From NCBI RefSeq assembly GCF_001278845.1, contig NZ_CP012590.1, forward strand, positions 2,542,001-2,606,000: a stretch of DNA of 64,000 nt, written 5' to 3'. The translations under genes and the position numbers were made by a program. Origin of the DNA: Actinomyces sp. oral taxon 414 (GTDB lineage Bacteria; Actinomycetota; Actinomycetes; Actinomycetales; Actinomycetaceae). Each line of letters opens with the position of its first letter. Position 1 is the first letter of the stretch. Under the pieces are notes generated by a model. It saw only the letters and a list, made by a program, of their open reading frames with translations. It did no database searches and was not told the DNA's origin. Positions 26,993-34,215 of this stretch are shown piece by piece.

Positions 26993-27379
26993 ATGAGAGA
27001 TGTTGATGGGGTTCTGCGGCGGGCGAGTCGGACGTTCTCCCCGCATAGGGTGGATGAGGTATACGTTAATGTGAGTACTGCGCTCTTCATCGAAGCGGAG
27101 GGGCTTCGCTTCGGTGTTCTGGGATTCTTCCGGGTCCTGGATCCCCGTGGTCGCGTGGTGTTGTACTACTCGTGCAAGCCGACGTCGTCCTCAGACGCCT
27201 CCTCGCCACTATCGGTGTTCGATGGGGCATTCATCGTGGCGATGGACGTGTCGGAACAGGGGGACCTCGTGGACATTGAATTCGTTTTCGACGATGGTTA
27301 TCGAATTCAGGTGTTCGACATGGATCCCTGGGAGACGTGGAGCCTGTCTCTGGAGGGTGCGGTTCTTCATGGACCCTGA
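26993..27379 (+). CDS. Small orphan protein in the immunity array, distantly family C-like
   Basis: A 128-residue acidic soluble protein. After a short N-terminus the sequence alternates predicted strands (YVNVSTALFIEAEGLRFGVL, FRVLDPRGRVVLYYS) and ends DIEFVFDDGYRIQVFD-x5-ETWSLSLEG. The pattern of a strand, an aromatic residue, then a final WSLxxEG resembles the C-terminal end of the family C proteins in this array (LDFTNGWIRVVAA) and of the next gene (MQFTNGYILEI). No named family is recognised. Position and composition suggest an orphan immunity gene. No convincing ribosome site is visible. Confidence 0.6.
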   Translation: MRDVDGVLRRASRTFSPHRVDEVYVNVSTALFIEAEGLRFGVLGFFRVLDPRGRVVLYYSCKPTSSSDASSPLSVFDGAFIVAMDVSEQGDLVDIEFVFDDGYRIQVFDMDPWETWSLSLEGAVLHGP

Positions 27380-27389
27380 GAGGAGAATC

Positions 27390-27875
27390 GTGGGGGACGT
27401 GAGCGGATGGCTGCCGTTGAAAGCGGTTCTGCCGATGCCCCGGGGAGGCGTACGCCTGCTGGCCGGGCCTCTCGCCCCGGTGGACGTCTTCAAGGTGCTG
27501 GTGGGCCCCGAATTCTTCTGGGATGAGGCCGACGGCGCGGCCCCGCCACCCTGGGACGGGATCTTCACGGATGACTTGTTCTGCCTCATAGTAGGAGGGA
27601 GAGGATGGAACCTGCGGACTCTGGGACAGTGGAGGGCTCTGGATGAGAATAGTGGGTTTCTGGCCAGCAGTGACGTGCCGTGGCGGCGCACGGATGTCCC
27701 CGGGCTTCTTGGAGCCGTGGTGGCGGAGTTCCAGATACTCCCAGTGGGGGAGGTCTGCGACCTGCGCATGCAATTCACTAACGGATATATCTTGGAAATT
27801 CTCAGTAGAGTCCCCCTCACCTCATGGAGATTGGAGGGCAGCACTGTGGAGTTACCGGTTGTGAACGATGTGTAA
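27390..27875 (+). CDS. Orphan immunity-like protein with FTNGY motif
   Basis: A 161-residue protein beginning at GTG 27390, chosen because AGAGGAG lies just upstream. An ATG at 27369 would overlap the previous gene but has no such site. The end, RMQFTNGYILEILSR-x4-SWRLEG, parallels the C-terminal strand motif of the family C genes. The middle (LVGPEFFWDEADG, LFCLIVGGRGWNL) matches nothing I know. The gene follows the previous one closely, so the two may be co-transcribed. Function is not known. Confidence 0.6.
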   Translation: MGDVSGWLPLKAVLPMPRGGVRLLAGPLAPVDVFKVLVGPEFFWDEADGAAPPPWDGIFTDDLFCLIVGGRGWNLRTLGQWRALDENSGFLASSDVPWRRTDVPGLLGAVVAEFQILPVGEVCDLRMQFTNGYILEILSRVPLTSWRLEGSTVELPVVNDV

Positions 27876-27894
27876 GTTCTGTGCAAGGAGGACT

Positions 27895-27969
27895 CGGTTC
27901 ACTCCAGTCCGCCGCACGGGAGTGTGCTGGGGCAACGTCCGGACCGAATCATTCAACGCCACCCTGAAG
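27895..27969 (+). pseudogene. IS3-family transposase (OrfB) remnant
   Basis: A 25-codon open stretch reads RFTPVRRTGVCWGNVRTESF followed by NATLK. The CWxN-x3-ESFxxTLK signature is the last catalytic (E) region of IS3-family integrases. Sequence on either side is not transposase, so this is a small relic. It is cut precisely where an IS5-like end motif begins (27966). Confidence 0.7.
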
Positions 27970-27982
27970 ATTATTCAGCGGG
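27966..27982. repeat. IS5-type terminal motif relic
   Basis: GAAGATTATTCAGCGGG differs at only two positions from the left end of the complete element at 32078 (GAAGGTTATTCAGGGGG). There is no transposase beside it. It abuts an IS3 remnant, suggesting a MITE or decayed insertion. Confidence 0.55.
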
Positions 27983-28168
27983 CGCCCGACCACATTTATG
28001 GGAAGCGACGTTTGGCGGTTCGCCCGCATGAGAAATAATGGCCGACGAAATCAACGTCCACAACCTCATGAGAAACGGACTGCCGTCATATCTCCCCCAG
28101 GAATGCATGCAGACGCCAACTGAATAACCTTCAAGCCAAATGTCGAACGAACAGGTTTTTGAACATTC

Positions 28169-28522
28169 ATGACGATTAATATTCGTGAGCGCATTAATTC
28201 TATCTTGCCAGCAACGGTGACGAGTTTCGAGCTGGTGTCAGATACTGTTCCAGTCATGCATGCCGATATTATGGGACTTCAAATTTGGGGCGTCTTTGTG
28301 GGGCAGAGCGAGGGAGAGACGCTGTGGGATGATATGAATCCATCGGATCTTGCTGTTCGCCTGAAAGCATTCGAGAAAAATGACCTGTTGTCGATGGATG
28401 GCGGCCCGGGTTGGCTGCATCTAGATTTTACAAATGGGTGGATTCGCATTGTGGCAGACACATGGGAATGGGAACCATGGTCGATTATTTTTCCTGAGAT
28501 CTGGTGGACTGAGGACATATGA
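28169..28522 (+). CDS. Immunity-array protein, family C copy 1
   Basis: A 117-residue soluble protein, MTINIRERINSILPATVTSF, with the family-defining block GWLHLDFTNGWIRIVAD and a closing aromatic strand (WSIIFPEIWW). Two further copies lie at 30659 and 36085. The N-terminal third (xxIRERI-x7-VTxFEL) and the FTNGWIR block are well conserved, while the segment between and the tail vary. The family resembles DUF6188-type proteins often found near polymorphic toxins; I hold that assignment loosely. AT-richer than the chromosome backbone, this copy has the most drifted sequence of the three. Confidence 0.7.
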   Translation: MTINIRERINSILPATVTSFELVSDTVPVMHADIMGLQIWGVFVGQSEGETLWDDMNPSDLAVRLKAFEKNDLLSMDGGPGWLHLDFTNGWIRIVADTWEWEPWSIIFPEIWWTEDI

Positions 28523-28871
28523 GGATCATCCGACGGGCGTCCGAACGCATTTTTGAGAAGAGAGTCGATACACCCGCCGAGCCAGGGGCGGCGCGAGGGG
28601 GCACTTGTGGACGAAGATGACATCGGCGGCGACCTCGCCGGTGACGGGATTGATCAGACGCCTTTGTTGTCGCCACGCGGGTCGCGCTGCACCCGCATCA
28701 ACACACCAGACCCCCAGAGATCAGACAACCGCTCATCGACTTTGCCGACCCTATGCACCGTCCTTTTCCTTTCCGCACCACCGCGTCGATCCCCGGTCCT
28801 GGGCCGCCGGTTCTGGCGAGAAAGGCTCATTGAGGTTCTGCCGCTGGTCGGTTTTGAGGAGGAGCAGGATA
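28523..28871. other. Gene-free stretch between family C copy 1 and family D copy 1
   Basis: No supported gene. On the minus strand there are broken frames (for example VHRVGKVDERLSDLWGSGV, then after a shift LINPVTGEVAADVIFVHK) that look like a decayed coding sequence, but I cannot name it. The final 20 bases carry the GAGGAGGAGCAGG ribosome site of the next gene. Confidence 0.5.
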
Positions 28872-29258
28872 ATGACGGAATTGACCCCCCTGGTGCCACT
28901 CGCAGGTATTCCGGGCCGCCGCTGGGCCGCGCCACCCTTGAGTCCGGACAAGTATGATCCGGACACACTCGAACGTCTCATCCGGTATTTGGAGAGTTCT
29001 CCAATGATTCTCGCCTGGATGGGATATACCGAAGATCTCATCGGAGGAAAGTTCAGTATTCCCGGCGGGTCCGCGACCATGAGCGATGGGAAGTACTTCT
29101 GGCGCTACGAAGCGGGCATGTATCTCAGGCACTACCCGATTCGGGTGCCCGATGAGGCGATCGCCCATTTCAGATCGCGACATTGGGATCCTCCTGAATT
29201 CACTTCGGCGGAGATTGCGGAGCTCGAGAGAGTTCTGACTTCCATGTTCGAGTACTGA
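28872..29258 (+). CDS. Immunity-array protein, family D copy 1
   Basis: A 128-residue protein, MTELTPLVPLAGIPGRRWAA, with conserved DPDTLERLIRYLESSP, GGSATMSDGKYFWRYEAG and the end AEIAELERVLTSMFEY. A GAGGAGGAGC site precedes the ATG. The copy at 31113 has the same length and differs at scattered positions, most densely in residues 40-68. Fold and function are not known to me. The placement after a family C gene is the same at both sites, so C and D travel together. Confidence 0.72.
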   Translation: MTELTPLVPLAGIPGRRWAAPPLSPDKYDPDTLERLIRYLESSPMILAWMGYTEDLIGGKFSIPGGSATMSDGKYFWRYEAGMYLRHYPIRVPDEAIAHFRSRHWDPPEFTSAEIAELERVLTSMFEY

Positions 29259-29315
29259 CATGAAACATTTAGGGCCGGTCCCGTGGTGAGCACCAGCATG
29301 GTTTGCGGATTCAAG

Positions 29316-29332
29316 GAAGGTTGTTCAGCGGG
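29316..29332. repeat. IS5-type terminal motif relic
   Basis: GAAGGTTGTTCAGCGGG matches the ends of the element at 32078 with two changes. It lies between the family D gene and the next small gene, with no transposase nearby. Confidence 0.5.
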
Positions 29333-29391
29333 AGTTTGAACATGCCCCTGGTGATACGGTGTGATGATGGAATTCTAGTGGAGGTTACGTC

Positions 29392-29742
29392 ATGAAAGTG
29401 GATGAGGTCGCCGATTTTCTAATCAGGGAGGGGGTGCGCCCCAGATTCTTCGCCATCAATACGGTCGTCGCCGACGACGCCGTCGTCCTGTATCAGGAGG
29501 GTCCCGCCCGGTGGGTCGTGTTCTACACAGAGCGCGGAGTCCGTTCCAGCGAGAGGGTCTATGATTCGGAGGACGCCGCCTGTCAAGCACTGATTAAAGA
29601 GGCCCGTTTCCTGGAGCAGGATATGAGGGAGCACGAGTCCAGACCGCGCAGACCGCATCCTGTGACACCGAAACCGGAACCGGTCAAGAAGGGCCCCGAC
29701 TTCATTGTGGACTCCACGGGCTCGATCACGCCAGCGCGGTGA
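29392..29742 (+). CDS. Small immunity-array protein with charged tail
   Basis: A 116-residue protein starting MKVDEVADFLIREGVRP, with GGAGG eight bases before the ATG. The core FAINTVVADDAVVLYQEGPA and WVVFYTERGVRSSERVYDSE-DAACQALI looks like a compact alpha/beta fold seen in small immunity-type proteins. The last 35 residues are Pro/Lys/Arg-rich and probably disordered. It is single-copy in the window and has no recognised name. It lies just ahead of the second B-C-D cassette. Confidence 0.65.
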   Translation: MKVDEVADFLIREGVRPRFFAINTVVADDAVVLYQEGPARWVVFYTERGVRSSERVYDSEDAACQALIKEARFLEQDMREHESRPRRPHPVTPKPEPVKKGPDFIVDSTGSITPAR

Positions 29743-29860
29743 CGGGTCCCGAAGACCCTCATGACGATCGCGTCCGCCCTGGTTGCACACCGATTCGCAT
29801 GGGTTGTACACTGCGAGCGATTCTCGCAACCGCATCTACTCGTGGACGATGGGATTTGGC

Positions 29861-30571
29861 ATGGTATTGACATCCCTTTTCGACGGCAGGTTGGCTCCGT
29901 TGACCTATTCTATCGGGTTCTTGAGCGCCCCGCCGAAAAGGGTGGCGCGCGCCGTGCGGTGGTTATATTTCAGGTGGCCCGATGCGTGGAGGCGGGTCGC
30001 CGTGCTGGACGGCGGCCTGGAGGAGGCCCTTCTCCAGCTCCAGCCCCTAGGGGGTCTTCTGCATCCCCGCGTCCTGGTTGCCTCCACGGCTCTTAATGGA
30101 TGGTCGGCTGTGTTCTATGGTCGTATCTACGGTTTAGGCGGTAGGGGGCTGTCTGTTCGCCTGGCGCGCGCGCTGAGGGTCCCGGGCTATTTCGTCGCGG
30201 CCGCCCCGCCGGCCCTCGACCCCGAGCACTTCCCGGGATTCAGGCAGTTCTACGTGCTCGGCCCGCAGACGGGGCGCGACCACGTGCGCGCGGTCTGGGT
30301 GGGCGAGGAGGAGGACGTCGGCCGGTGGCACTTCGGGACCGACGGCGAGGTCCAGCCCTATGAGGACGTCGAGGCCTACCGGCGGCGCCGGCGCACGGAT
30401 CGTTTCACCGAGCGGATGCTGGTCGACTACGCGGCCGCGGTCGGACTGCGCCCCTGGGAGGACTCCTTCTACCGCCCGCCCTTCCACCTGATCACCAGCC
30501 TCCGGCCCGGCCGCGACCGATTCCAGCGCACCCTCGCCCAGGTGCGAACCGAAATGAAACTGGACGAGTGA
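29861..30571 (+). CDS. Immunity-array protein, family B copy 2
   Basis: A 236-residue protein. The start at ATG 29861 is set by alignment with the copy at 35302, which has the same length; in-frame upstream starts add unrelated sequence. Conserved blocks are TYSIGFLSAPP, RAVRWLYFRWPDAWRRVAVL and a 140-residue C-terminal part that is identical in both copies (for example LDPEHFPGFRQFYVLGPQTG). Between them residues about 79-96 differ completely (YGRIYGLGGR here, DGDARGQGVR there). No family name is known to me. It heads the only complete B-C-D cassette. Confidence 0.75.
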   Translation: MVLTSLFDGRLAPLTYSIGFLSAPPKRVARAVRWLYFRWPDAWRRVAVLDGGLEEALLQLQPLGGLLHPRVLVASTALNGWSAVFYGRIYGLGGRGLSVRLARALRVPGYFVAAAPPALDPEHFPGFRQFYVLGPQTGRDHVRAVWVGEEEDVGRWHFGTDGEVQPYEDVEAYRRRRRTDRFTERMLVDYAAAVGLRPWEDSFYRPPFHLITSLRPGRDRFQRTLAQVRTEMKLDE

Positions 30572-30658
30572 GACTGGCCTCACCAGGTGCATCGGGCTCG
30601 GGACTCCCGGGACGATCGTTGTCAAAGTCAAATAAGAATTTTGAGAGGTGCTTTCAGC

Positions 30659-31060
30659 ATGAAGGCTAGCATTCGCGGACGAATCGATCTGGCTCTGCCG
30701 GTGAGGGTGACGAGTTTCGAATTGATCGGTGATCGTACTCCGTTCATGAGAACCGATGTCATGACTCTTGAGATCCGAGGTCCCTTCGTGGGGAGACGGG
30801 GAGACCAGTCGCTGTGGGACGAGATCGAGCCGGAAGCCCTCGCCTCTCTCCTGAAGGGCTTCGAGGGGCAGGACCTGCTCGCAGTGGAATCCGATCCCGG
30901 CTGGCTGCACCTCGACTTCACGAACGGCTGGATCCGCGTAGTGGCGGCCACCACCTACCGCTCATGGGAATCCTGGGTGATGACTCTGCCCAAGATCACA
31001 TGGCGGGGCGGCATGGATGGCAACGGTCCGGACAAGGACTGGAAGGTCGATGGAAAGTGA
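30659..31060 (+). CDS. Immunity-array protein, family C copy 2
   Basis: A 133-residue protein beginning MKASIRGRIDLALPVRVTSF, with GAGAGG ten bases before the ATG. The conserved GWLHLDFTNGWIRVVAATTY and WVMTLPKITW are present. This copy has a C-terminal extension of about 14 residues (GNGPDKDWKVDGK) absent from the copy at 36085. It lies 87 bases after family B copy 2 and 52 bases before family D copy 2, so the three are likely co-expressed. Function inferred only from toxin proximity. Confidence 0.7.
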   Translation: MKASIRGRIDLALPVRVTSFELIGDRTPFMRTDVMTLEIRGPFVGRRGDQSLWDEIEPEALASLLKGFEGQDLLAVESDPGWLHLDFTNGWIRVVAATTYRSWESWVMTLPKITWRGGMDGNGPDKDWKVDGK

Positions 31061-31112
31061 GCGTCGATCTGATAGGATCACCGCGCCGAACTCATTGAGA
31101 AGGAGAAGGACG

Positions 31113-31499
31113 ATGACAGAATTGATTCCCCTGTCGCCATTCGCCGACATTCCGGGTCGCAGATGGAGCGCGCCGCCCTTGAGTCCGAACAAGTATGATC
31201 CGGATACACTCGAACGTCTCATGCGGTATCTGGAATGCTCTCCAATAATTCTTCCCTGGATGGAGTGCACCGAAGATCTCATCGGGAGGAAATTCAAAGT
31301 TCTCGGCGGATCCGCGACCATGAGTGACGGGAAGTACTTCTGGCGCTACGAAGCGGGCATGTATCTCAGGTACTACCCGATCCGGGTGCCCGATGAGGCG
31401 ATCACCTATTTCAAATCGCGACATTGGGATCCTCCCGAATTCACTTCGGCGAAGATTGCAGAGCTAGAGAGAGTTCTGACTTCCATGTTCGAGTATTGA
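31113..31499 (+). CDS. Immunity-array protein, family D copy 2
   Basis: A 128-residue protein, MTELIPLSPFADIPGRRWSA, nearly the same as the gene at 28872 over its second half (GSATMSDGKYFWRYEAGMYL, then the same C-terminus). AGAAGGAGAAGG precedes the ATG. Differences concentrate around residues 40-68 (CSPIILPWMECTEDLIGRKF versus SSPMILAWMGYTEDLIGGKF). The gene completes the B-C-D cassette. No named family. Confidence 0.72.
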   Translation: MTELIPLSPFADIPGRRWSAPPLSPNKYDPDTLERLMRYLECSPIILPWMECTEDLIGRKFKVLGGSATMSDGKYFWRYEAGMYLRYYPIRVPDEAITYFKSRHWDPPEFTSAKIAELERVLTSMFEY

Positions 31500-31674
31500 C
31501 ACGAATTGGAGTCGATTCGATGCCGACGACATACAAGTCAGCATTGGGGCCGAGCCTCGTGACGGAGATGTCATTACAGGATTTCCCGACCAATAGTCGC
31601 CCCTCAAGGCCGCATGAGGGGCGTTCTCAGAAACGAGTTCTTATCTGCGGCTTCTTCACTCGGAGGGGATTGAT

Positions 31675-31971
31675 GTGAGGTTCTTCCATCGGCGCCAGTA
31701 CAGTCGATACGGAGAGGCGATTGTTGAGATCGCCGAACGTCACCGCGACCGTTTGGGCCCTCAAATCACGGATGACATCGAGGTCGATTGCCGCCACGGC
31801 GAGGAGGAGATCGCGTTCGAACTCCTCATCGAAATGCTGTACGAGGAGGAGATCGAGTCCCCGCCCGATGAGCGGCGGGTCCTGCAAGAACTGGGGGAGC
31901 AGATGGAGATTCCCGAGGAGAACATGTTCTTCTGGCCAGAGCCGATCAAACGGTCGGCACAGGAATCATAG
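31675..31971 (+). CDS. Small acidic MafI-like immunity protein (family E, short)
   Basis: A 98-residue acidic protein from GTG 31675, with CGGAGGGG upstream. It begins MRFFHRRQYSRYGEAIVEIA and continues ITDDIEVDCRHGEEEIAFELLIEMLYEEEIESPPDE. The pattern of a Gly-Glu pair followed by xxxAFExLxxxLYEEE resembles MafI-type immunity proteins. That resemblance is from memory and unverified. Its first 30 residues recall the N-terminus of the longer protein at 33539 (MRFLLRRWRERIGRAVRDII). It precedes the interrupted second copy of the family A immunity gene. Confidence 0.65.
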   Translation: MRFFHRRQYSRYGEAIVEIAERHRDRLGPQITDDIEVDCRHGEEEIAFELLIEMLYEEEIESPPDERRVLQELGEQMEIPEENMFFWPEPIKRSAQES

Positions 31972-32077
31972 GTCTACTTTCAGCAGCGAGAGTCGGGGCA
32001 TCTCATCTGGAATCAGAGGGGATTGGTGTAATGAACGTATTTTCTTTGGACCGGAGAATCAAGTTCTTCTTCCTCAG

Positions 32078-32956
32078 GAAGGTTATTCAGGGGGTGGTCT
32101 TGAAGGCATAAAGTGCGAGTGCTGCGGTGATGGTCTGCTCGAATGTTTCCAGGGGTCGGCGGTAGGGCGTGTGGAGGATTCTCCAGGACTTGATGTGGGC
32201 GATGGTGCGCTCGACCACCTGGCGGATCCTGTTGACGCTCCTGTTGGCCTCCTTCGCGGTTTCGCTCAGTTCTCCGTTGGGGGCTTCTTATGAGGCGTGA
32301 TCATCCCCCTTCCTACGTATCCCTTGTCGCCGATCCACCCGGAGGGATCCATTCCTTCCAGCAGTCCGGAGGCGTCCAGTGCGGCCACGTCGTGCATGGA
32401 CCCCGGGTAGGGGTCCGAGGCCCACACGAACCTTCCGTCGGGCCGGACCAGGATCTGGACGTTCATGCCCGCGCACCCGTGCTTGACCGACCACAGATCG
32501 CGGCGCTTGCGCCAGTCCAGGCAGGGGAAGAGGGTGCCGTCCACCACGTAGTCGCAGTCCTCGGGCACCTCCTCCGCGGTGAGCAGCAGGACCGCCAGGG
32601 TCCGGGAGATCGCCTCTGTCAGGGCCTTGATGGCCCGCGAAACAGTGGGCTGCGACACGCCCAGGATCTCTCCGATCACCGCCTGCACAATGTTCTGACG
32701 CAGGTACATCAAAGTCGCGGCGAGAGACCCGGACAGGCCCAGGATCGGCGGATACCCCTCGACCCCCTCCTCGCGCAGCCAGGCGAGCAGCCCGTCGAAC
32801 TCATCATCGGTCAGACCTGTGGTACACTCCATCATGATGGCCCACTCCTTCCGAGGTCATGGTGATGTTTCTTTCACGCCCATGATACCCCGCGGGAGTG
32901 GGCCATCATCATATCGCCTCCCAGAAATGACCCAGGACACACCCAGAATAACCTTC
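32078..32956 (-). mobile_element. Complete IS5-family insertion sequence with 3-bp target duplication
   Basis: The element is 879 bp, with terminal inverted repeats beginning GAAGGTTATTCAGGG on the left and, reversed, GAAGGTTATTCTGGG on the right. It is flanked by CAG at 32075-32077 and 32957-32959. The boundaries were set by comparison with the uninterrupted paralogue at 26402. It carries one transposase gene on the minus strand. Length, ends and transposase type fit the IS5 family (IS427/IS1031-like). Confidence 0.9.
32087..32835 (-). CDS. IS5-family transposase, split by a frame change (DDE_Tnp_4 type)
   Basis: The first frame (32266-32835) gives 189 residues with an N-terminal helix-turn-helix (QNIVQAVIGEILGVSQPTVS) and two catalytic aspartates (VVDGTLFP, GDKGYVG), then stops at PHKKPPTEN. 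Reading on in the minus-one frame gives NGELSETAKEANRSVNRIRQ, then VVERTIAHIKSW with the catalytic Glu, ending FKTTP inside the left terminal repeat. The switch is at a run of five G (32279-32283, five C in the mRNA). Six would make one frame. It may be a programmed slip, as known in some IS5 relatives, or a mutation. GGAAGGAG lies upstream of the ATG. Confidence 0.85.
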
Positions 32957-33538
32957 CAGGTACCGGTCGTGCGGATTAAAACTCCCGAACGGTTGGTTCG
33001 GCCGTCCGTACGAGAACCGTCTGTCATTGGTCAAGGCCGAAGTCCACGACGATGCACTAATCATTGAGCTGGATCACCCTCTGCGTCTTATTTTCCATGG
33101 CATTCCAACCCTGGAATCAAATGCGGACGGACTCCATCTGGCCAATTTTGACGCACTCGTGTTCGAATGGAAGGAAGTCGGCGGCGATCAACGCCCACAT
33201 CGCGAAAGATACATCTCGGGTGAGGTGCACCTTGTTGTTCAGTGAGTCTTTCCCGCCGGGATTCGTGTCGAAGTTCAAGCATTTCAAGGATCTCCGTCGC
33301 ATCACCCCGGATTCCGCCGCCATCACCACGATCATGGCACCATGGCAGGAAGATCGTTCGGTCAGAGGGCGATGCCCCGCCCCGAGCCACATGGTGGGAC
33401 GGCATGAGCGGCCACGGTCAGGACGCGATCTGGAAGACCGGTGGCCCACGAGCGCCTGTCGGCTAGACCCCCTCACCGGCACCATTGCCCATCTGCTCCC
33501 CCGCACTCCATTGGTATTCACGAGAGAGGCTCACCGAT

Positions 33539-34135
33539 ATGAGATTCCTCCTGCGACGTTGGCGCGAGCGGATCGGACGCGCCGTCCGCGATATCATCGA
33601 GCGCTGCCGGGACCGCTGGGACCCGCATATCGATGTGTCGGCTGGCGGACGGGCTTCCCTGCTGTCCGCCTCGGAAACCATGAGGCTACTCCACAGTCTC
33701 GACGATCCGGATCCGGATTATGCGGAGGCGCCCGTGAACCTCCGTCATCGCACCGAGCACAAGCGTTTCAAACTCCTTGTCGATGCCATTGACGAGGAGT
33801 TCTCCTGCTCCTGCGAGCATGACGACCATATGGAGGACTCCGCCGAGCTGGGCCGGATCGTGATCCCTGAGACCGTCCTCGACAGCCCGGCCCGGATCGT
33901 GATATCCATCAGCGACTTCGGGAGAATGGCCATCGTCGCACTCGAGAATCCAGCGGCGTGGAGCGATGCGGAAACGGCGGAGTTGATGGCGGACTCCGAC
34001 AGGACCCGCATTGAGAACGCCCTCGGGCGCCTCGGCTACATTCATATCAGCGAGGATCCGTTGGACGACCCGTACGACGGCGAGTTCGACTGGCCGTCCA
34101 CGTGGAGGGACAGATTCTTCGAAGAATACATCTGA
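33539..34135 (+). CDS. Immunity-array protein of family E, long form
   Basis: A 198-residue acidic protein starting MRFLLRRWRERIGRAVRDII, a basic helix also seen in the short protein at 31675. The middle (HKRFKLLVDAIDEEFSCSCE) and the C-terminal part (RIVISISDFGRMAIVALENP, then WPSTWRDRFFEEYI) suggest an alpha/beta protein. No catalytic or metal motif is evident, and no named family is recognised. It follows the interrupted immunity copy after about 290 bases without a convincing gene. CGAGAGAGG upstream of the ATG is a plausible ribosome site. Confidence 0.65.
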   Translation: MRFLLRRWRERIGRAVRDIIERCRDRWDPHIDVSAGGRASLLSASETMRLLHSLDDPDPDYAEAPVNLRHRTEHKRFKLLVDAIDEEFSCSCEHDDHMEDSAELGRIVIPETVLDSPARIVISISDFGRMAIVALENPAAWSDAETAELMADSDRTRIENALGRLGYIHISEDPLDDPYDGEFDWPSTWRDRFFEEYI

Positions 34136-34215
34136 AGTGGTTCTCGCGCGAACCCATCGGGGCCGTCCCCGTGGTATGCTTTACGACGACGGCCCACTCC
34201 CCCTGAGGAATGACA

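Larger units (their letters stand above)
32031..33245 (+). pseudogene. Second family A immunity gene, interrupted by an IS5-type element
   Basis: The 5' part (32031-32077) reads MNVFSLDRRIKFFFLR. The 3' part (32960-33245) reads RSCGLKLPNGWFGRPYENRL onward to GEVHLVVQ. Deleting the 879-bp element and one CAG target copy rejoins them in frame to a 110-residue protein closely matching the toxin-linked gene at 26402 (same FFLR-x-RSCGLKLP junction). The gene was therefore intact until a recent insertion. As it stands it cannot make the full product. An ATG-less 3' fragment with a GTG at 33027 could still be read, but there is no sign that it is. Confidence 0.92.

Noticed and set aside
27114..27389. 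Extension of the FTNGY-motif gene upstream of 27390
   Set aside because: It overlaps the preceding gene in another frame, and the AGAGGAG site points to GTG 27390.
31519..31678. Short plus-strand frame between the family D and family E genes
   Set aside because: About 52 codons with no ribosome site and no similarity to the other array proteins; its tail overlaps the family E start.
33246..33538. Possible decayed gene between the interrupted immunity copy and the family E protein
   Set aside because: Several short frames exist (for example one ending RATWWDGMSGHGQDAIWKTG), but none has a start site or a match to any toxin or immunity family I know.
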